DNA of 64,000 nt from Legionella steigerwaltii (GTDB lineage Bacteria; Pseudomonadota; Gammaproteobacteria; Legionellales; Legionellaceae). This document shows, piece after piece, positions 8,466-17,206 of the stretch (position 1 is the first letter of the stretch; each line of letters begins with the position of its first letter). The notes under the pieces are model-generated. The model ran no database searches. It was not told where the DNA came from and saw nothing but the letters and a program-made list of their open reading frames with translations. The translations under genes were made by a program, and so were the position numbers. Location: contig NZ_LNYZ01000004.1 of the NCBI RefSeq assembly GCF_001468065.1, forward strand, positions 1 through 64,000, given 5' to 3'.

Positions 8466-9638
8466 TTATGTGTCCAACACTACATTTAAAGTATGTTTTG
8501 CGATCATATATTCTTCATTTGTAGGAATAACACCCACAAATACTCTGCTTTGAGTATGACTAATCACTGCTGCATTCCTCATATTTGCGCTTTCATCCAA
8601 CATAACACCCAGCCAAACCAAGCGCTCACATATTTTTTTTCTGACTGGTGCTGAATGTTCGCCTATTCCGGCAGTGAAAATGATCGCATCACAGCCTTGT
8701 AAGCTACTGGCTAAAGCACATAATTCTCGTGCAGCTCGATAACAAAATAATTCAATCGCTTCAACAGCGTTGGTTTCTTTACTTGATTGCAGTTCACGCA
8801 TATCACCGCTGATTCCAGAAACCCCCAAAAGACCTGATTTTTTATATAAAATGGTATTTACTTCTTCTACCGATAGTTTTTTTTCTTGAAGCAGGTACAA
8901 GATTACTCCAGGATCAATCACACCGCAGCGGGTTCCCATCATTAATCCATCTAATGCAGTAAATCCCATAGAGGTTGTAACACTTTTAGCATGCTCCATA
9001 GCGCACATACTTGCACCATTACCAAGATGAGCAACGATTACTTTTTTGTTTTTTATTGGCTCAGGTAATACTGAAGCAATGTATTCGTAAGAAATACCAT
9101 GAAATCCGTAGCGAACAATGCCCTCTTCACTTAATTCTCTAGGAATAGCAAAAAGAGTGGCCAGTTTATCTTGAGTTTGATGAAATGAAGTATCAAAACA
9201 AGCAACTTGTAACAAATCAGGGTAACGTTTCAAAATGCTTTCGATTATGGCAACATTATGTGGTTGATGAAGTGGTGCCAAAGGATTTAAGGAGGATAAT
9301 TTTTTAATGGAATCTGGGTTGATTAAAATGGGACGATCAAAAAAACGCCCTCCATGAACTACCCGATGTCCCACCGCTTTTAAAATATAATGAGTTGGTA
9401 AATGAGCAATCCACTCAAATAAATAACTTAACAAAGATTCATAACCCGATGATGAAATGGATTTTTTAACAATTTGCTCATGTTTTGCATTAGAAACCGT
9501 AATTTGTGGATTATCAAAAATACTTTCTATTTCACCATGATAAATTAATGTTAAAGAAGAAATAAAAAGGCTAAATTTAATACTGGAAGATCCTGCATTA
9601 ATGACCAGAATCACTTCATCAAGTTGATTTAATTTCAT
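8466..9638 (-). CDS. ackA: Acetate kinase
   Basis: The 390-residue cytoplasmic kinase interconverts acetyl phosphate + ADP and acetate + ATP. It shows the N-terminal phosphate/ATP signature VINAGSSSIKF, FHGISYEYIA, the GHVVHGG-like segment VGHRVVHGGRFF, and the acetate-kinase block HLGNGASMCA. The start is set at MKLNQLDEVI, next to an AAGAAAAAAT purine stretch; the longer open frame upstream is the end of pta read in another frame. It overlaps the maoC-pta gene by 20 bases, so the two enzymes that make ATP from acetyl-CoA are translated from one message. A propionate kinase activity is also possible. Confidence 0.93.
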   Translation of the reverse strand: MKLNQLDEVILVINAGSSSIKFSLFISSLTLIYHGEIESIFDNPQITVSNAKHEQIVKKSISSSGYESLLSYLFEWIAHLPTHYILKAVGHRVVHGGRFFDRPILINPDSIKKLSSLNPLAPLHQPHNVAIIESILKRYPDLLQVACFDTSFHQTQDKLATLFAIPRELSEEGIVRYGFHGISYEYIASVLPEPIKNKKVIVAHLGNGASMCAMEHAKSVTTSMGFTALDGLMMGTRCGVIDPGVILYLLQEKKLSVEEVNTILYKKSGLLGVSGISGDMRELQSSKETNAVEAIELFCYRAARELCALASSLQGCDAIIFTAGIGEHSAPVRKKICERLVWLGVMLDESANMRNAAVISHTQSRVFVGVIPTNEEYMIAKHTLNVVLDT

Positions 9639-11022
9639 TATTTTTTCTTCGTACGTACAATAAAGCCATAACACATGATGCTTTTCTCGATAACTCATCG
9701 CTACCACGGCTAGTAAGGATAATCGGAACATGAGCCCCTAATACCATCCCTGCAGCTTCAATACCTGATAAATAAGTCATTTGTTTGTACAGCATATTAC
9801 CTGACTCAACATCTGGGACAACTAAAATGTCTGCATTACCTGCAACTGGGGAACAAATGCCTTTTTCACGTGCTGAATCCATGGAAATCGCATTATCAAA
9901 TGCTAATGGACCATCTAAAACCCCTCCGGTAATCTGACCACGCTCAGCCATTTTACACAGTGCAGTCGCATCAAGTGTGGATGGGATTTTTTCATTTACA
10001 GTTTCAACCGCAGAAAGAATCGCAACCTTAGGGGTACCCAATCCAAGTGCGTGGAATAAATCGATCGCGTTTTGTACAATGTCACACTTCTCTTTTAAAT
10101 TAGGGAAAAGATTAATTGCTGCGTCAGTTAAAAAAATCGGCTTTGGATAATTAGGCACATCCAGAGAAAATACATGACTCATACGGCGCCCCGTTCGCAA
10201 GCCATTTTCTTTGGCAACAATTGGCTTCATCAGCTCCTCGGTATGAATTTTCCCCTTCATGATTGCCTCAACTTTTTTTGTTGCAGCCAGTTTAACTGCA
10301 ATCTCAGCAGCTTCATTGCTGTGTTCTGTGGCAACGAGCTCATAAGCTGAAATATCTATGTTGGCTTCTTTTGCTGCATCAAGAATTTTTTGTTTCGGTC
10401 CAACAAGAACTGGTGTAATTAATCCCTCTTCAGCAGAAGCAATTGCGCCTTTAAGTGATAGTACATCTACCGGATGCACAATAGCTGTTTTAAGAGGCTT
10501 TAATTCATTCTTCGCAGCAATTAAACGCTGATACCAATGTTCTTGCTTGGGTTTAAGTTCTACTTCCGGTAGCTCAACACGTACTCTTTTAATTTTGGTT
10601 GTTGGTGCTATAACTGTTGCAAGGCCACTAATGACCGTTTTCCCCAGCTGATTCACACACTTACAATCAAGTTCAACAATATGTTTTTCAGGTATTTTAT
10701 TCGCTACTGTAAGCGTAACAGTAATTGTATCGCCTAAAGCAACTGGATGTTCAAATTTTAAGGTTTGATCTAAATAAATGGTCCCAGGCCCGGGTAGCTC
10801 AGTTCCTAAAACAGTAGATAAAAGAGATGCACCCCACATTCCATGAGCAATGATTTTATGAAACATATCATTTTTAGCATATTCTGCATCAACATGTGCT
10901 GGATTTACATCTCCAGACATAACCGCAAAAAGCTCGATGTCTTCTTGAGTTAATGTTCGTATTAAACTGGCTGACTCACCAATTACTAACTCATCAAAGA
11001 CGTGATTTTCTATATAGCTCAT
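9619..11022 (-). CDS. MaoC-like hydratase / phosphate acetyltransferase fusion
   Basis: The 467-residue protein has an N-terminal MaoC-type hot-dog domain (about 1-145, with GDVNPAHVD and AHGMWGASLL) and a C-terminal phosphate acetyl/butyryltransferase domain (about 155-467, with DAAINLFP and PVAGNADILVVPDVESGN). The Pta part makes acyl phosphate from acyl-CoA for the downstream acetate kinase. The MaoC part may hydrate enoyl-CoA or only bind CoA. The start at 11022 is preferred because ACAGG lies upstream; an ATG at 11037 has no ribosome site. This two-domain layout is widespread in proteobacteria and often sits near ackA and stress genes, as here. Confidence 0.9.
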   Translation of the reverse strand: MSYIENHVFDELVIGESASLIRTLTQEDIELFAVMSGDVNPAHVDAEYAKNDMFHKIIAHGMWGASLLSTVLGTELPGPGTIYLDQTLKFEHPVALGDTITVTLTVANKIPEKHIVELDCKCVNQLGKTVISGLATVIAPTTKIKRVRVELPEVELKPKQEHWYQRLIAAKNELKPLKTAIVHPVDVLSLKGAIASAEEGLITPVLVGPKQKILDAAKEANIDISAYELVATEHSNEAAEIAVKLAATKKVEAIMKGKIHTEELMKPIVAKENGLRTGRRMSHVFSLDVPNYPKPIFLTDAAINLFPNLKEKCDIVQNAIDLFHALGLGTPKVAILSAVETVNEKIPSTLDATALCKMAERGQITGGVLDGPLAFDNAISMDSAREKGICSPVAGNADILVVPDVESGNMLYKQMTYLSGIEAAGMVLGAHVPIILTSRGSDELSRKASCVMALLYVRRKNNEIKST

Positions 11023-11088
11023 TTGGATGCCTGTCATAAAAAAATTGATGCAAAATCCGCTTTGAAAAAAAGTATTGAATTCAAAGCG

Positions 11089-11118
11089 AAAAAAAGGGCC
11101 CCATAGTGACGATGGGGC
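11089..11118 (-). terminator. Rho-independent terminator of hsp20
   Basis: On the minus strand a perfect 7-bp stem GCCCCAT/ATGGGGC with a 7-base loop is followed by CC and a run of seven T. It starts 11 bp after the hsp20 stop codon, so hsp20 is transcribed separately from maoC-pta, or with strongly reduced read-through. Confidence 0.88.
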
Positions 11119-11128
11119 TATTGTATGT

Positions 11129-11623
11129 TTATTTTGCTTGTTCTACTTTTATATCTCGAGATTTTCCTTTTGCTTCTGCTTTTTTAGGCAACTCAACCCA
11201 AAGCATCCCTTTTTTAAAACTCGCTTTAACCTTATCTATATCAACTGTTGAAGGTAAGGAAAGTGAACGCTCATATTTACCATAACCAATTTCTCGAGAT
11301 ATATATTTTTTATTTTCATTTTTTTTAGAAGTTGTCTTTTCACCAGTAATAGTGAGCACATTACCACTAAAAGACACACTAATGTCTTTTTCATCCATGC
11401 CGGGCATTTCCATCTGAATGGTAAAATGATCTTTATCTTCTACTACATCCATTGAAGGCATTAGATTCAGATTCTCAAACTGGTCCCAGCTCTTACTGGA
11501 TGCAAACATATCATAAAAATCACGAAATGCTTTATCAACTTCTTGTTGGAGGTTTAAAAAGGGATTATGAGAATGCTCGATTGAAATTGGGTTGCCTTTC
11601 TTCCATTTTAACAATGTATTCAT
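11129..11623 (-). CDS. Hsp20/alpha-crystallin small heat-shock protein
   Basis: The 164-residue protein has an alpha-crystallin domain (about 50-150: MPSMDVVEDKDHFTIQMEMPGM, then the closing GMLWVELPKK). Such proteins hold unfolding proteins without ATP. The ATG at 11623 has GGAG 8 bases upstream; a TTG further up would overlap that site. It is divergent from the alcohol dehydrogenase, with a 169-bp shared control region. It lies ahead of maoC-pta and ackA, a grouping seen in other proteobacteria in low-oxygen stress regulons (recalled, not checked here). Confidence 0.92.
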   Translation of the reverse strand: MNTLLKWKKGNPISIEHSHNPFLNLQQEVDKAFRDFYDMFASSKSWDQFENLNLMPSMDVVEDKDHFTIQMEMPGMDEKDISVSFSGNVLTITGEKTTSKKNENKKYISREIGYGKYERSLSLPSTVDIDKVKASFKKGMLWVELPKKAEAKGKSRDIKVEQAK

Positions 11624-11701
11624 GTTATTGACTCCGTCCAATATAATTTTCCAATTAATAATAAAAAATACACCAAAATAAGTTTGATATACAAAAGTAA
11701 T

Positions 11702-11730
11702 TTGTCAAGCAAAATAGGTTTCACTATTTT
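11702..11730 (+). promoter_or_regulatory. Predicted sigma-70 promoter of the alcohol dehydrogenase gene
   Basis: TTGTCA (11702-11707), a 17-bp spacer and TATTTT (11725-11730) give a fair promoter with a start near 11737, 55 bp before the coding start. Confidence 0.5.
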
Positions 11731-11741
11731 AGTCTACAGTT

Positions 11742-11758
11742 TAATAGATATTCTATTA
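11742..11758. promoter_or_regulatory. Perfect inverted repeat, possible operator
   Basis: TAATAGA-TAT-TCTATTA is a perfect 7-bp inverted repeat lying just after the predicted transcription start of the dehydrogenase gene, where a bound repressor would block elongation. It is a candidate site only. Confidence 0.4.
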
Positions 11759-11792
11759 TTTTGAAGATTAAAACAATTAGGGAAAAATCATT

Positions 11793-12779
11793 ATGATGCA
11801 TGCAATGGTTTTGGAGAAATCAGGGCAAAAATTGATCTATAAAAACGTAAAAAAACCTGCTCCGCAAAAAAATGAAGTGCTCGTCAAAGTGAATGCCTGT
11901 GGTATTTGTCGCACCGATTTACATGTTATGGATGGCGAATTAAAAAATCCCAAACTTCCCCTTATTCCAGGCCATCAAGTTGTTGGTACTATTGAAAAAA
12001 TTGGTTCTTCAGTTACCAATTTTGTAATTGGACAACGCATTGGGATTCCTTGGTTAGGAGGAAGTTGTGAAGCGTGTCAGTTTTGCTTATCAGGGCGTGA
12101 AAATCTTTGTGACCAAGCTCGCTTTACTGGCTATCAAATTGATGGAGGATTCGCAGAATATTGTGTCGCGAACCATCGATTTTGTTTCCCTATACCCGAT
12201 GGTTACGCTGACTATCAAGCTGCACCACTTTTTTGTGCTGGATTAATCGGCTATCGCGCCTTGTTAAAAACTAATAGTGCCGAACATTTAGGGTTATATG
12301 GTTTTGGTGCAGCAGCACATATCCTTATTCAGGTAGCGCAAAATCAAAAGCGAAAAGTATATGCCTTTACTAGCCCCGGAGACCACCATGCTCAGAAATT
12401 TGCCTATAAACTAGGAGCAACATGGGCAGGAGACTCAAATAAATCCCCACCTCATCTTCTTGATGCCGCAATCATTTTTGCACCTGTTGGCCCACTTGTT
12501 CCACTTGCACTTCGCAATACAATAAAAGGTGGAATTGTAGTTTGTGCTGGAATCCACATGAGTGATATTCCTAGTTTTCCCTATGATATTCTCTGGGGTG
12601 AGCGAACTCTTTGTTCTGTTGCAAACCTCACAAGAAAGGATGGAGAAGAATTTTTATCATTAGCACCAAAAATTCCTGTTAAAACGGAAATTCATACTTA
12701 TCCATTGACTGAAGTCAATCAGGCACTTGATGACCTTCGTTATGGACGGTTTACTGGCGCAGCAGTGATTACTATCTAA
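11793..12779 (+). CDS. Zinc-dependent alcohol dehydrogenase
   Basis: The 328-residue medium-chain dehydrogenase has the catalytic zinc region CGICRTD (Cys39) and PGHQVVG (His61; the usual Glu after this His is Gln), the structural-zinc Cys cluster CEACQFCLSGRENLC (about 92-106), and a nucleotide fold beginning near LGLYGFGAAAH. It interconverts alcohols and aldehydes with NAD(P)H. AGGGA lies upstream of the paired ATG codons at 11793. It is divergent from hsp20 and likely co-regulated with the acetate genes as part of fermentative or low-oxygen metabolism. The substrate is not determined. Confidence 0.9.
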   Translation: MMHAMVLEKSGQKLIYKNVKKPAPQKNEVLVKVNACGICRTDLHVMDGELKNPKLPLIPGHQVVGTIEKIGSSVTNFVIGQRIGIPWLGGSCEACQFCLSGRENLCDQARFTGYQIDGGFAEYCVANHRFCFPIPDGYADYQAAPLFCAGLIGYRALLKTNSAEHLGLYGFGAAAHILIQVAQNQKRKVYAFTSPGDHHAQKFAYKLGATWAGDSNKSPPHLLDAAIIFAPVGPLVPLALRNTIKGGIVVCAGIHMSDIPSFPYDILWGERTLCSVANLTRKDGEEFLSLAPKIPVKTEIHTYPLTEVNQALDDLRYGRFTGAAVITI

Positions 12780-12835
12780 AATTATTGACTCTAATCCTCT
12801 CGCAATGATTCTTTAGAAGTACATTGTAGTGCGTT

Positions 12836-12917
12836 GTAGCCTGGGTGCAGCGCAGCGGAACCCGGGGATAATCTATTCTGTAAATCCCGGGTTCCGCTGT
12901 CGCTGCACCCAGGCTAC
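12836..12917. repeat. Palindromic intergenic repeat, copy 2
   Basis: Arms GTAGCCTGGGTGCAGCGCAG and GCTGCACCCAGGCTAC with CCCGGG at the inner edges. It begins 56 bp after the dehydrogenase stop codon. Confidence 0.92.
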
Positions 12918-13040
12918 AAGACCACAAGACTAAAATGTAGCTTACATAACAAAATTTTTTTATACCTCTTGATTTGATATATGAGTTTTGGGACCATCGG
13001 CGTATGATACGGTGTCATTTATTTATCAAAGGGAATTATT

Positions 13041-13808
13041 ATGTTTCAACAAGCAATTGTACGTACACCATCGCCCAACTTAATTCATGGATTAACATCA
13101 ACCCCGGAATTGGGTCGTCCAGATTATGCAAAAGCCCTGGAACAACATCAAAATTACATTACTGCACTGACAAACTGTGGTGTGGAAGTGACTGTCTTAC
13201 CCGCAGCAGATGATTTTCCTGATTCATGTTTCGTAGAAGATCCTGCGCTCCTTACAGATAAAATCGCCATTCTAACTCGACCGGGTGCTCGATCAAGACA
13301 GGGTGAAGTAGATTTAATTGAGCCGTGCGTCCAAACTTTTTATCAAGGTCGCACCTATAAAATAAAAGCTCCAGGAACATTGGAAGCAGGCGACGTTATG
13401 CAAATTGAGGATGTTTTTTACATAGGGATCTCACAACGTACCAATCAAGAAGGCGCCCAACAATTAGCCACCTTATTGGCACAGTATGGCTATAAAAGTA
13501 CCTTAATCGAACTTAAAAAATTCCTACATCTTAAAACAGGGGTTTCATATTTAGGAAATGGATGCGTGCTCGTCAATGGCGAATTAGTTAATCATCCTGC
13601 CTTTAAGTCATTGAAACAATTAATTATTAGTGATAATGAGGCTTATGCAGCGAATTGCATTAGGGTCAATAATACGGTCATTATGCCTCAAGGTTTTCAT
13701 CAGGCTATAGAAATGGTTCGCAGTTCAGGTTTTCATGTCGTTACTGTGGATGTAAGTGAGTTTCGTAAAGTTGATGGTGGTTTAAGCTGTTTGTCATTGA
13801 GATTTTAA
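13041..13808 (+). CDS. Dimethylarginine dimethylaminohydrolase-like amidinohydrolase
   Basis: The 255-residue protein belongs to the guanidine-modifying (pentein) family: FPDSCFVEDPALL near residue 60, GTLEAGDVM at 112-120, catalytic His163 in HLKTGVSYLG and nucleophile Cys250 in GGLSCLSLRF at the extreme C-terminus. The best fit is DDAH, which turns N-methylated arginines into citrulline and methylamines; arginine or another guanidine substrate cannot be excluded. RBS AAAGGGA lies upstream of the ATG. The stop codon overlaps the start of the next permease by one base, so substrate uptake or product export is probably coupled. Confidence 0.88.
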   Translation: MFQQAIVRTPSPNLIHGLTSTPELGRPDYAKALEQHQNYITALTNCGVEVTVLPAADDFPDSCFVEDPALLTDKIAILTRPGARSRQGEVDLIEPCVQTFYQGRTYKIKAPGTLEAGDVMQIEDVFYIGISQRTNQEGAQQLATLLAQYGYKSTLIELKKFLHLKTGVSYLGNGCVLVNGELVNHPAFKSLKQLIISDNEAYAANCIRVNNTVIMPQGFHQAIEMVRSSGFHVVTVDVSEFRKVDGGLSCLSLRF

Positions 13809-15157
13809 TGAATAAAAAGCTAACCATTTTTAGTTTAACCTTGATGACCGTTGGTTCGGTAGATAGCATTCGCAATTTGCCTGCTGCAGCATTAGTTGGA
13901 GCAGATATTTTTTGGTATTTTGGACTGGCTTTATTTTTCTTTTTATTACCCAGTGCAATTATTGCAGGATGGTTTTCCGTCACATCCCATGCAGGAATTT
14001 ATGAATGGGTAAAAAAAAGTCTGGGCAAAAAAGCAGGCTTCATCGCCATTTGGTTTCAATGGATGCAAAATGTCCTTATTTATCCTACATTCTTCAGCTT
14101 TATAGCTGGAACACTCTTATATTGTATCAACCCAAATTTTGTTGAAAATAAAATACTTCTGTTTACCCTAATCAATCTCCTTATCTGGTGCTTGACTTGG
14201 GTGAACATAAAAGGGTTTTACTTGTCTCATCGGCTGACTGTTTTCTGCTCTATATTCGGACTATTGCTCCCTTTTATTTTAATTTTAACTATAGGGGCTA
14301 TTGAGATGATATTTTATCCTCAATCCCTAAAACTCATTTCCCCTTCCCATCATCAGGATTCATGGGCATCTCTAACCGCGATTATTCTTTCCTTTTGCGG
14401 TATTGAAATTGCTGGGGTTCATACTCAAGAATGTAAACCTGGGGCTCTGCCTAAAGCCATTGCTCTATCTGTAATTATTATTTTTTTTACCATGCTCTTT
14501 GGTTCATTGACCTTAGCGTTGCTTCTTGCCCCACAACAATTAAATCTTATTAGTGGCGTTCCCGAGTTGTTTCAAGCATTTTTTGCACAAATTCAATTCG
14601 CCAACTTAAGTTTGATTGTCAATATTTTAATAGTTATTGGGTGTATTGGTTGTGCCAATAATTGGCTTCTCTCACCACTAAAAGGTCTTTTATTTGCGAG
14701 TAATGAGCTCACTAATTCGGCGCATCAATCCGCATCTAAATTCTTGCTTATACAAGCATGTGGAGTCTCATTTATAAGCACTCTTTTTTTATTATTTCCG
14801 AGCATTAACGCTTCATACTGGTTTATGATAACTTTAGCAACTCAAATGTATTTGCTCATGTACGGGTTCATGTTTGCAGGTGCTGTACGATTAGCGTGGC
14901 AAGAGAAAAAGCGCTTTTACTGGTTAATTATTATATGTTCCCTTTTTGGATTTATAGGTATCGCAATTGCAATTGTAGTAAGTTTTACGCCTCCAAGTTC
15001 ATTAAAATATGGTTCCCTCCTGTATTATGATTTATTTATTATTGCCTGTTTGTTACTTATTGGTTTTTCATCCATTTTATGGAAAAAAGCTATAAAAGTA
15101 GCGCCAAAAGATACAAAGCACTTTAATCTGTTGATGAACCAACAAATTCAAGATTAA
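13808..15157 (+). CDS. APC-family amino-acid permease
   Basis: The 449-residue inner-membrane protein has about 12 hydrophobic helices and the N-terminal signature MTVGSVDSIRNLPAAALVGAD, seen in GadC-like amino-acid antiporters. Its ATG shares one base with the stop of the preceding amidinohydrolase gene, so both are made together. The likely cargo is the amidinohydrolase substrate or product (methylarginine, arginine, citrulline), but this is inferred from context alone. Confidence 0.87.
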   Translation: MNKKLTIFSLTLMTVGSVDSIRNLPAAALVGADIFWYFGLALFFFLLPSAIIAGWFSVTSHAGIYEWVKKSLGKKAGFIAIWFQWMQNVLIYPTFFSFIAGTLLYCINPNFVENKILLFTLINLLIWCLTWVNIKGFYLSHRLTVFCSIFGLLLPFILILTIGAIEMIFYPQSLKLISPSHHQDSWASLTAIILSFCGIEIAGVHTQECKPGALPKAIALSVIIIFFTMLFGSLTLALLLAPQQLNLISGVPELFQAFFAQIQFANLSLIVNILIVIGCIGCANNWLLSPLKGLLFASNELTNSAHQSASKFLLIQACGVSFISTLFLLFPSINASYWFMITLATQMYLLMYGFMFAGAVRLAWQEKKRFYWLIIICSLFGFIGIAIAIVVSFTPPSSLKYGSLLYYDLFIIACLLLIGFSSILWKKAIKVAPKDTKHFNLLMNQQIQD

Positions 15158-15252
15158 CATCTTGATTTCTCGGTTTATTACGAAATGAACCACTTTACTT
15201 TAAACCCAAAAAAGTTTATAATTTGTACAGATATGAATATTGGAGTTCTTCT

Positions 15253-16848
15253 GTGCCCACTACATCACCAATGACTTTAACTTCAAGTCAACTAGAACAA
15301 TGGTTTGCTACCATAGAACGAAATAACAATCCTAATAGCCAAGAAAAGGATCCTTATTTGGCGATTCAATTTCTTTCTCGTTTTGGGCTAAAAAATGCGA
15401 AACAGGTGTTTGAGTTCCTTAAAACAGCTGGCGGTCACGAAACAATCAATATGATAATCAAAGAACTTATTAAGGAAGAGGCTCAACTTCAATTCATTAG
15501 AGAACGAAATGCCGAGGAAATGCTTAAGCAACAACGATTGCTTTATCTTCTTATGGCATCCATTGCAAAAGACAAAGCACTTGCAAAACACGTTAATGAA
15601 GTTATTCAGCAACAAATCGATCAAAAACTTAAAGAAACAAAAACTGTTGAAGGACCAAAAGCTAACATTATTGCACTACAAATTATGGACGCTAACATTC
15701 AAGCATATACTAAGGCGCTCAAGGCTTTAGATGAAGAAGAGAAAAGCATCGAGGAAGAATTAGAAGAAATAGAAGAAGCGTTGAAGGCTCTTGAAGAAGA
15801 AGCCTTATTATTGGAAGAGAATCATGCCTATATGACTGACCATTTGGATGTGATCAGTACATTTCTTCAGGCGCCTCTATTCAATAATCAACCAATGACT
15901 CAATTTGTTAACTATTCGAACCAACAAGTAGCTTCTTTAACTTCACAGCTAGACACTCTTAGAGCACAGTATACAGCACAATCAGCTACCACAAGTGATG
16001 TCAGTGGCGTCCAAGAGATTGTTGAATCACCCATTGCTAGGAAAATTCGAATGCTGCAAGATCAAATTGACTTTTATAAAACTCAATTTGAACAGCCGCC
16101 TCAAAGTCAAGAACAAGTAGTTCAAAAATTAATTGATCAAGTTAGGAGCAGATTGGATCAAATGCAACGTCTTGATCAAATACACGTACCAATACCGTTC
16201 CGTGAACGAGAGTTAGATGGATTAAGATTACAAGAACGTGCATACCAGCAAGCTCAGCAATTTTTGAAAAAGGAAAAAAATCTCCTCAATGCTCAGCCGA
16301 ATCCTGTTGATGATTTTAGCCAAGCTATTTTAATTATTGACCCGATTGCTGACTACTATGCAAGAAGACAACAACAACTCGATTCACTGAGTCAACGTAT
16401 GCACCCTCTTAAATCGAGGCAGAGTAATGCCATTGAGCGCCTTGAGCAAACCAAAGCAAGTAAGGTCGAGATGCTTCATGCGTTAACGAGTGCTAAAGCT
16501 CAACGCGCATTATTAAGCCAATCTCATGAAGTCACACCTTTAGCAATGACACCTAAACCCACCCCAAAAGTAGTAGCTCCTAAACCCGAGCCTCAAAGCA
16601 GCTACTCCCTTATGATGCGTAGTTTAGATTGCTTGGCACCAACCCATCCACCTGCACCACATCCTAAAGACATTAGAAGTGCGCTTGAGGCTATAGTTCC
16701 ACCAGATGGAAAAGGTACATTGGATGCACAAATCAATGAAGCTAAACCCGGTGAAATTATGCAACTTGGTTGGCTCTATGGAGCTAAAAAGCTGATGCCA
16801 GATATTCCTATACCCGAATTGGAATCCGATTTAAGGCATAAAAAATAG
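15253..16848 (+). CDS. Coiled-coil protein of unknown function, effector candidate
   Basis: The start is read as GTG 15253 because GGAG lies 7 bases upstream; a TTG at 15223 and an ATG at 15271 are alternatives. The 531-residue protein is hydrophilic, without signal peptide or membrane segment. A strongly acidic heptad-rich coiled coil (DEEEKSIEEELEEIEEALKALEEE) lies at about residues 140-190 and further Gln-rich helical stretches run to about 430. A Pro-rich linker (about 435-475) follows, then a C-terminal tail with LMMRSLDCLAP and ending PIPELESDLRHKK. No enzyme motif was recognised. Stand-alone coiled-coil proteins like this are common among Legionella Dot/Icm substrates, but nothing proves secretion. 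Confidence 0.7.
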   Translation: MPTTSPMTLTSSQLEQWFATIERNNNPNSQEKDPYLAIQFLSRFGLKNAKQVFEFLKTAGGHETINMIIKELIKEEAQLQFIRERNAEEMLKQQRLLYLLMASIAKDKALAKHVNEVIQQQIDQKLKETKTVEGPKANIIALQIMDANIQAYTKALKALDEEEKSIEEELEEIEEALKALEEEALLLEENHAYMTDHLDVISTFLQAPLFNNQPMTQFVNYSNQQVASLTSQLDTLRAQYTAQSATTSDVSGVQEIVESPIARKIRMLQDQIDFYKTQFEQPPQSQEQVVQKLIDQVRSRLDQMQRLDQIHVPIPFRERELDGLRLQERAYQQAQQFLKKEKNLLNAQPNPVDDFSQAILIIDPIADYYARRQQQLDSLSQRMHPLKSRQSNAIERLEQTKASKVEMLHALTSAKAQRALLSQSHEVTPLAMTPKPTPKVVAPKPEPQSSYSLMMRSLDCLAPTHPPAPHPKDIRSALEAIVPPDGKGTLDAQINEAKPGEIMQLGWLYGAKKLMPDIPIPELESDLRHKK

Positions 16849-16854
16849 TGTAGG

Positions 16855-16872
16855 CTGGGCTGTTAAGCCCAG
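16855..16872. terminator. Stem-loop after the coiled-coil gene
   Basis: CTGGGCT-GTTA-AGCCCAG is a perfect 7-bp stem with a 4-base loop, 6 bp after the stop codon. No T-run follows, so it is a weak terminator or a 3'-end stabiliser. Confidence 0.5.
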
Positions 16873-16959
16873 TCTCGGGCCATATTCACGGGCACGCATA
16901 CGTTCACGTAAAAGCTGAGCGTAGAATTATAAAGAATCTAAATTCTTTTGATATTCTAT

Positions 16960-16989
16960 TTGACAAGATCAAGCACAAATTGTTACTAT
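16960..16989 (+). promoter_or_regulatory. Predicted promoter of the valine-leader/MFS transcript
   Basis: Perfect TTGACA (16960-16965), 18-bp spacer, TACTAT (16984-16989). Transcription would start near 16996, about 33 bases before the leader-peptide ATG and 234 bases before the transporter ATG, leaving a long 5' leader. Confidence 0.65.
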
Positions 16990-17028
16990 TCAAGTAATGA
17001 ATAATTTATTTCACATTCTGTAATATAT

Positions 17029-17145
17029 ATGAGCAATGGCGCACAACATCAATTTTCTTTAAACAGCTCGGTTAAGTTGGCGCGTGTTATTGCTTCTGTC
17101 GTCTCTGTTGTTGTGGTGGTAGTGGTCTTCCTCTCCTCGCCCTAG
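17029..17145 (+). CDS. Valine-rich leader peptide, probable attenuation/translation control element
   Basis: This is a 38-residue open frame beginning MSNGAQHQFSLNSS and ending in VVSVVVVVVVFLSSP. The codons from 17098 to 17127 are Val-Val-Ser-Val x7, using all four valine codons. The layout (a short peptide with a valine run close to its stop, a stem-loop starting one base after the stop codon, then a biosynthetic or uptake gene) is that of amino-acid leader peptides such as ivbL of E. coli. No clear ribosome site precedes the ATG, which is the main weakness. The inferred function is to sense charged tRNA-Val and set expression of the downstream Pht-like transporter. Confidence 0.7.
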   Translation: MSNGAQHQFSLNSSVKLARVIASVVSVVVVVVVFLSSP

Positions 17146-17146
17146 A

Positions 17147-17206
17147 GTCGCGTTTTTGATTATCAGCCTCTCTAGGGAGAAGGCAAAATAATCAAAGCGA
17201 TACGAC
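17147..17206 (+). promoter_or_regulatory. Long stem-loop between leader peptide and transporter gene
   Basis: Successive pairings are 17147-17150 with 17203-17206, 17151-17156 with 17194-17199, 17158-17163 with 17088+100 (17188-17193), and GCCT 17166-17169 with AGGC 17181-17184. CTC 17170-17172 pairs with GAG 17177-17179 around a TAGG loop. Two mutually exclusive pairings exist: CCCTAGAG (17140-17147, holding the leader stop codon) with CTCTAGGG (17170-17177), and TCTCCTC (17132-17138) with the transporter ribosome site GAGGAGA (17217-17223). No T-run follows the stem, so control at the level of translation is at least as likely as termination. Confidence 0.6.

Noticed and set aside
9639-9731. 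N-terminal extension of acetate kinase
   Set aside because: The extra codons are the maoC-pta end read in another frame; the family N-terminus and purine-rich site fit the start at 9638.
12974-13213. 79-codon plus-strand frame
   Set aside because: Most of it overlaps the amidinohydrolase gene in another frame and it lacks a plausible ribosome site.
16931-16949. AAAGAAT...ATTCTTT stem upstream of the valine leader
   Set aside because: It is short, AT-only and without a proper T-run; too weak to call a terminator.
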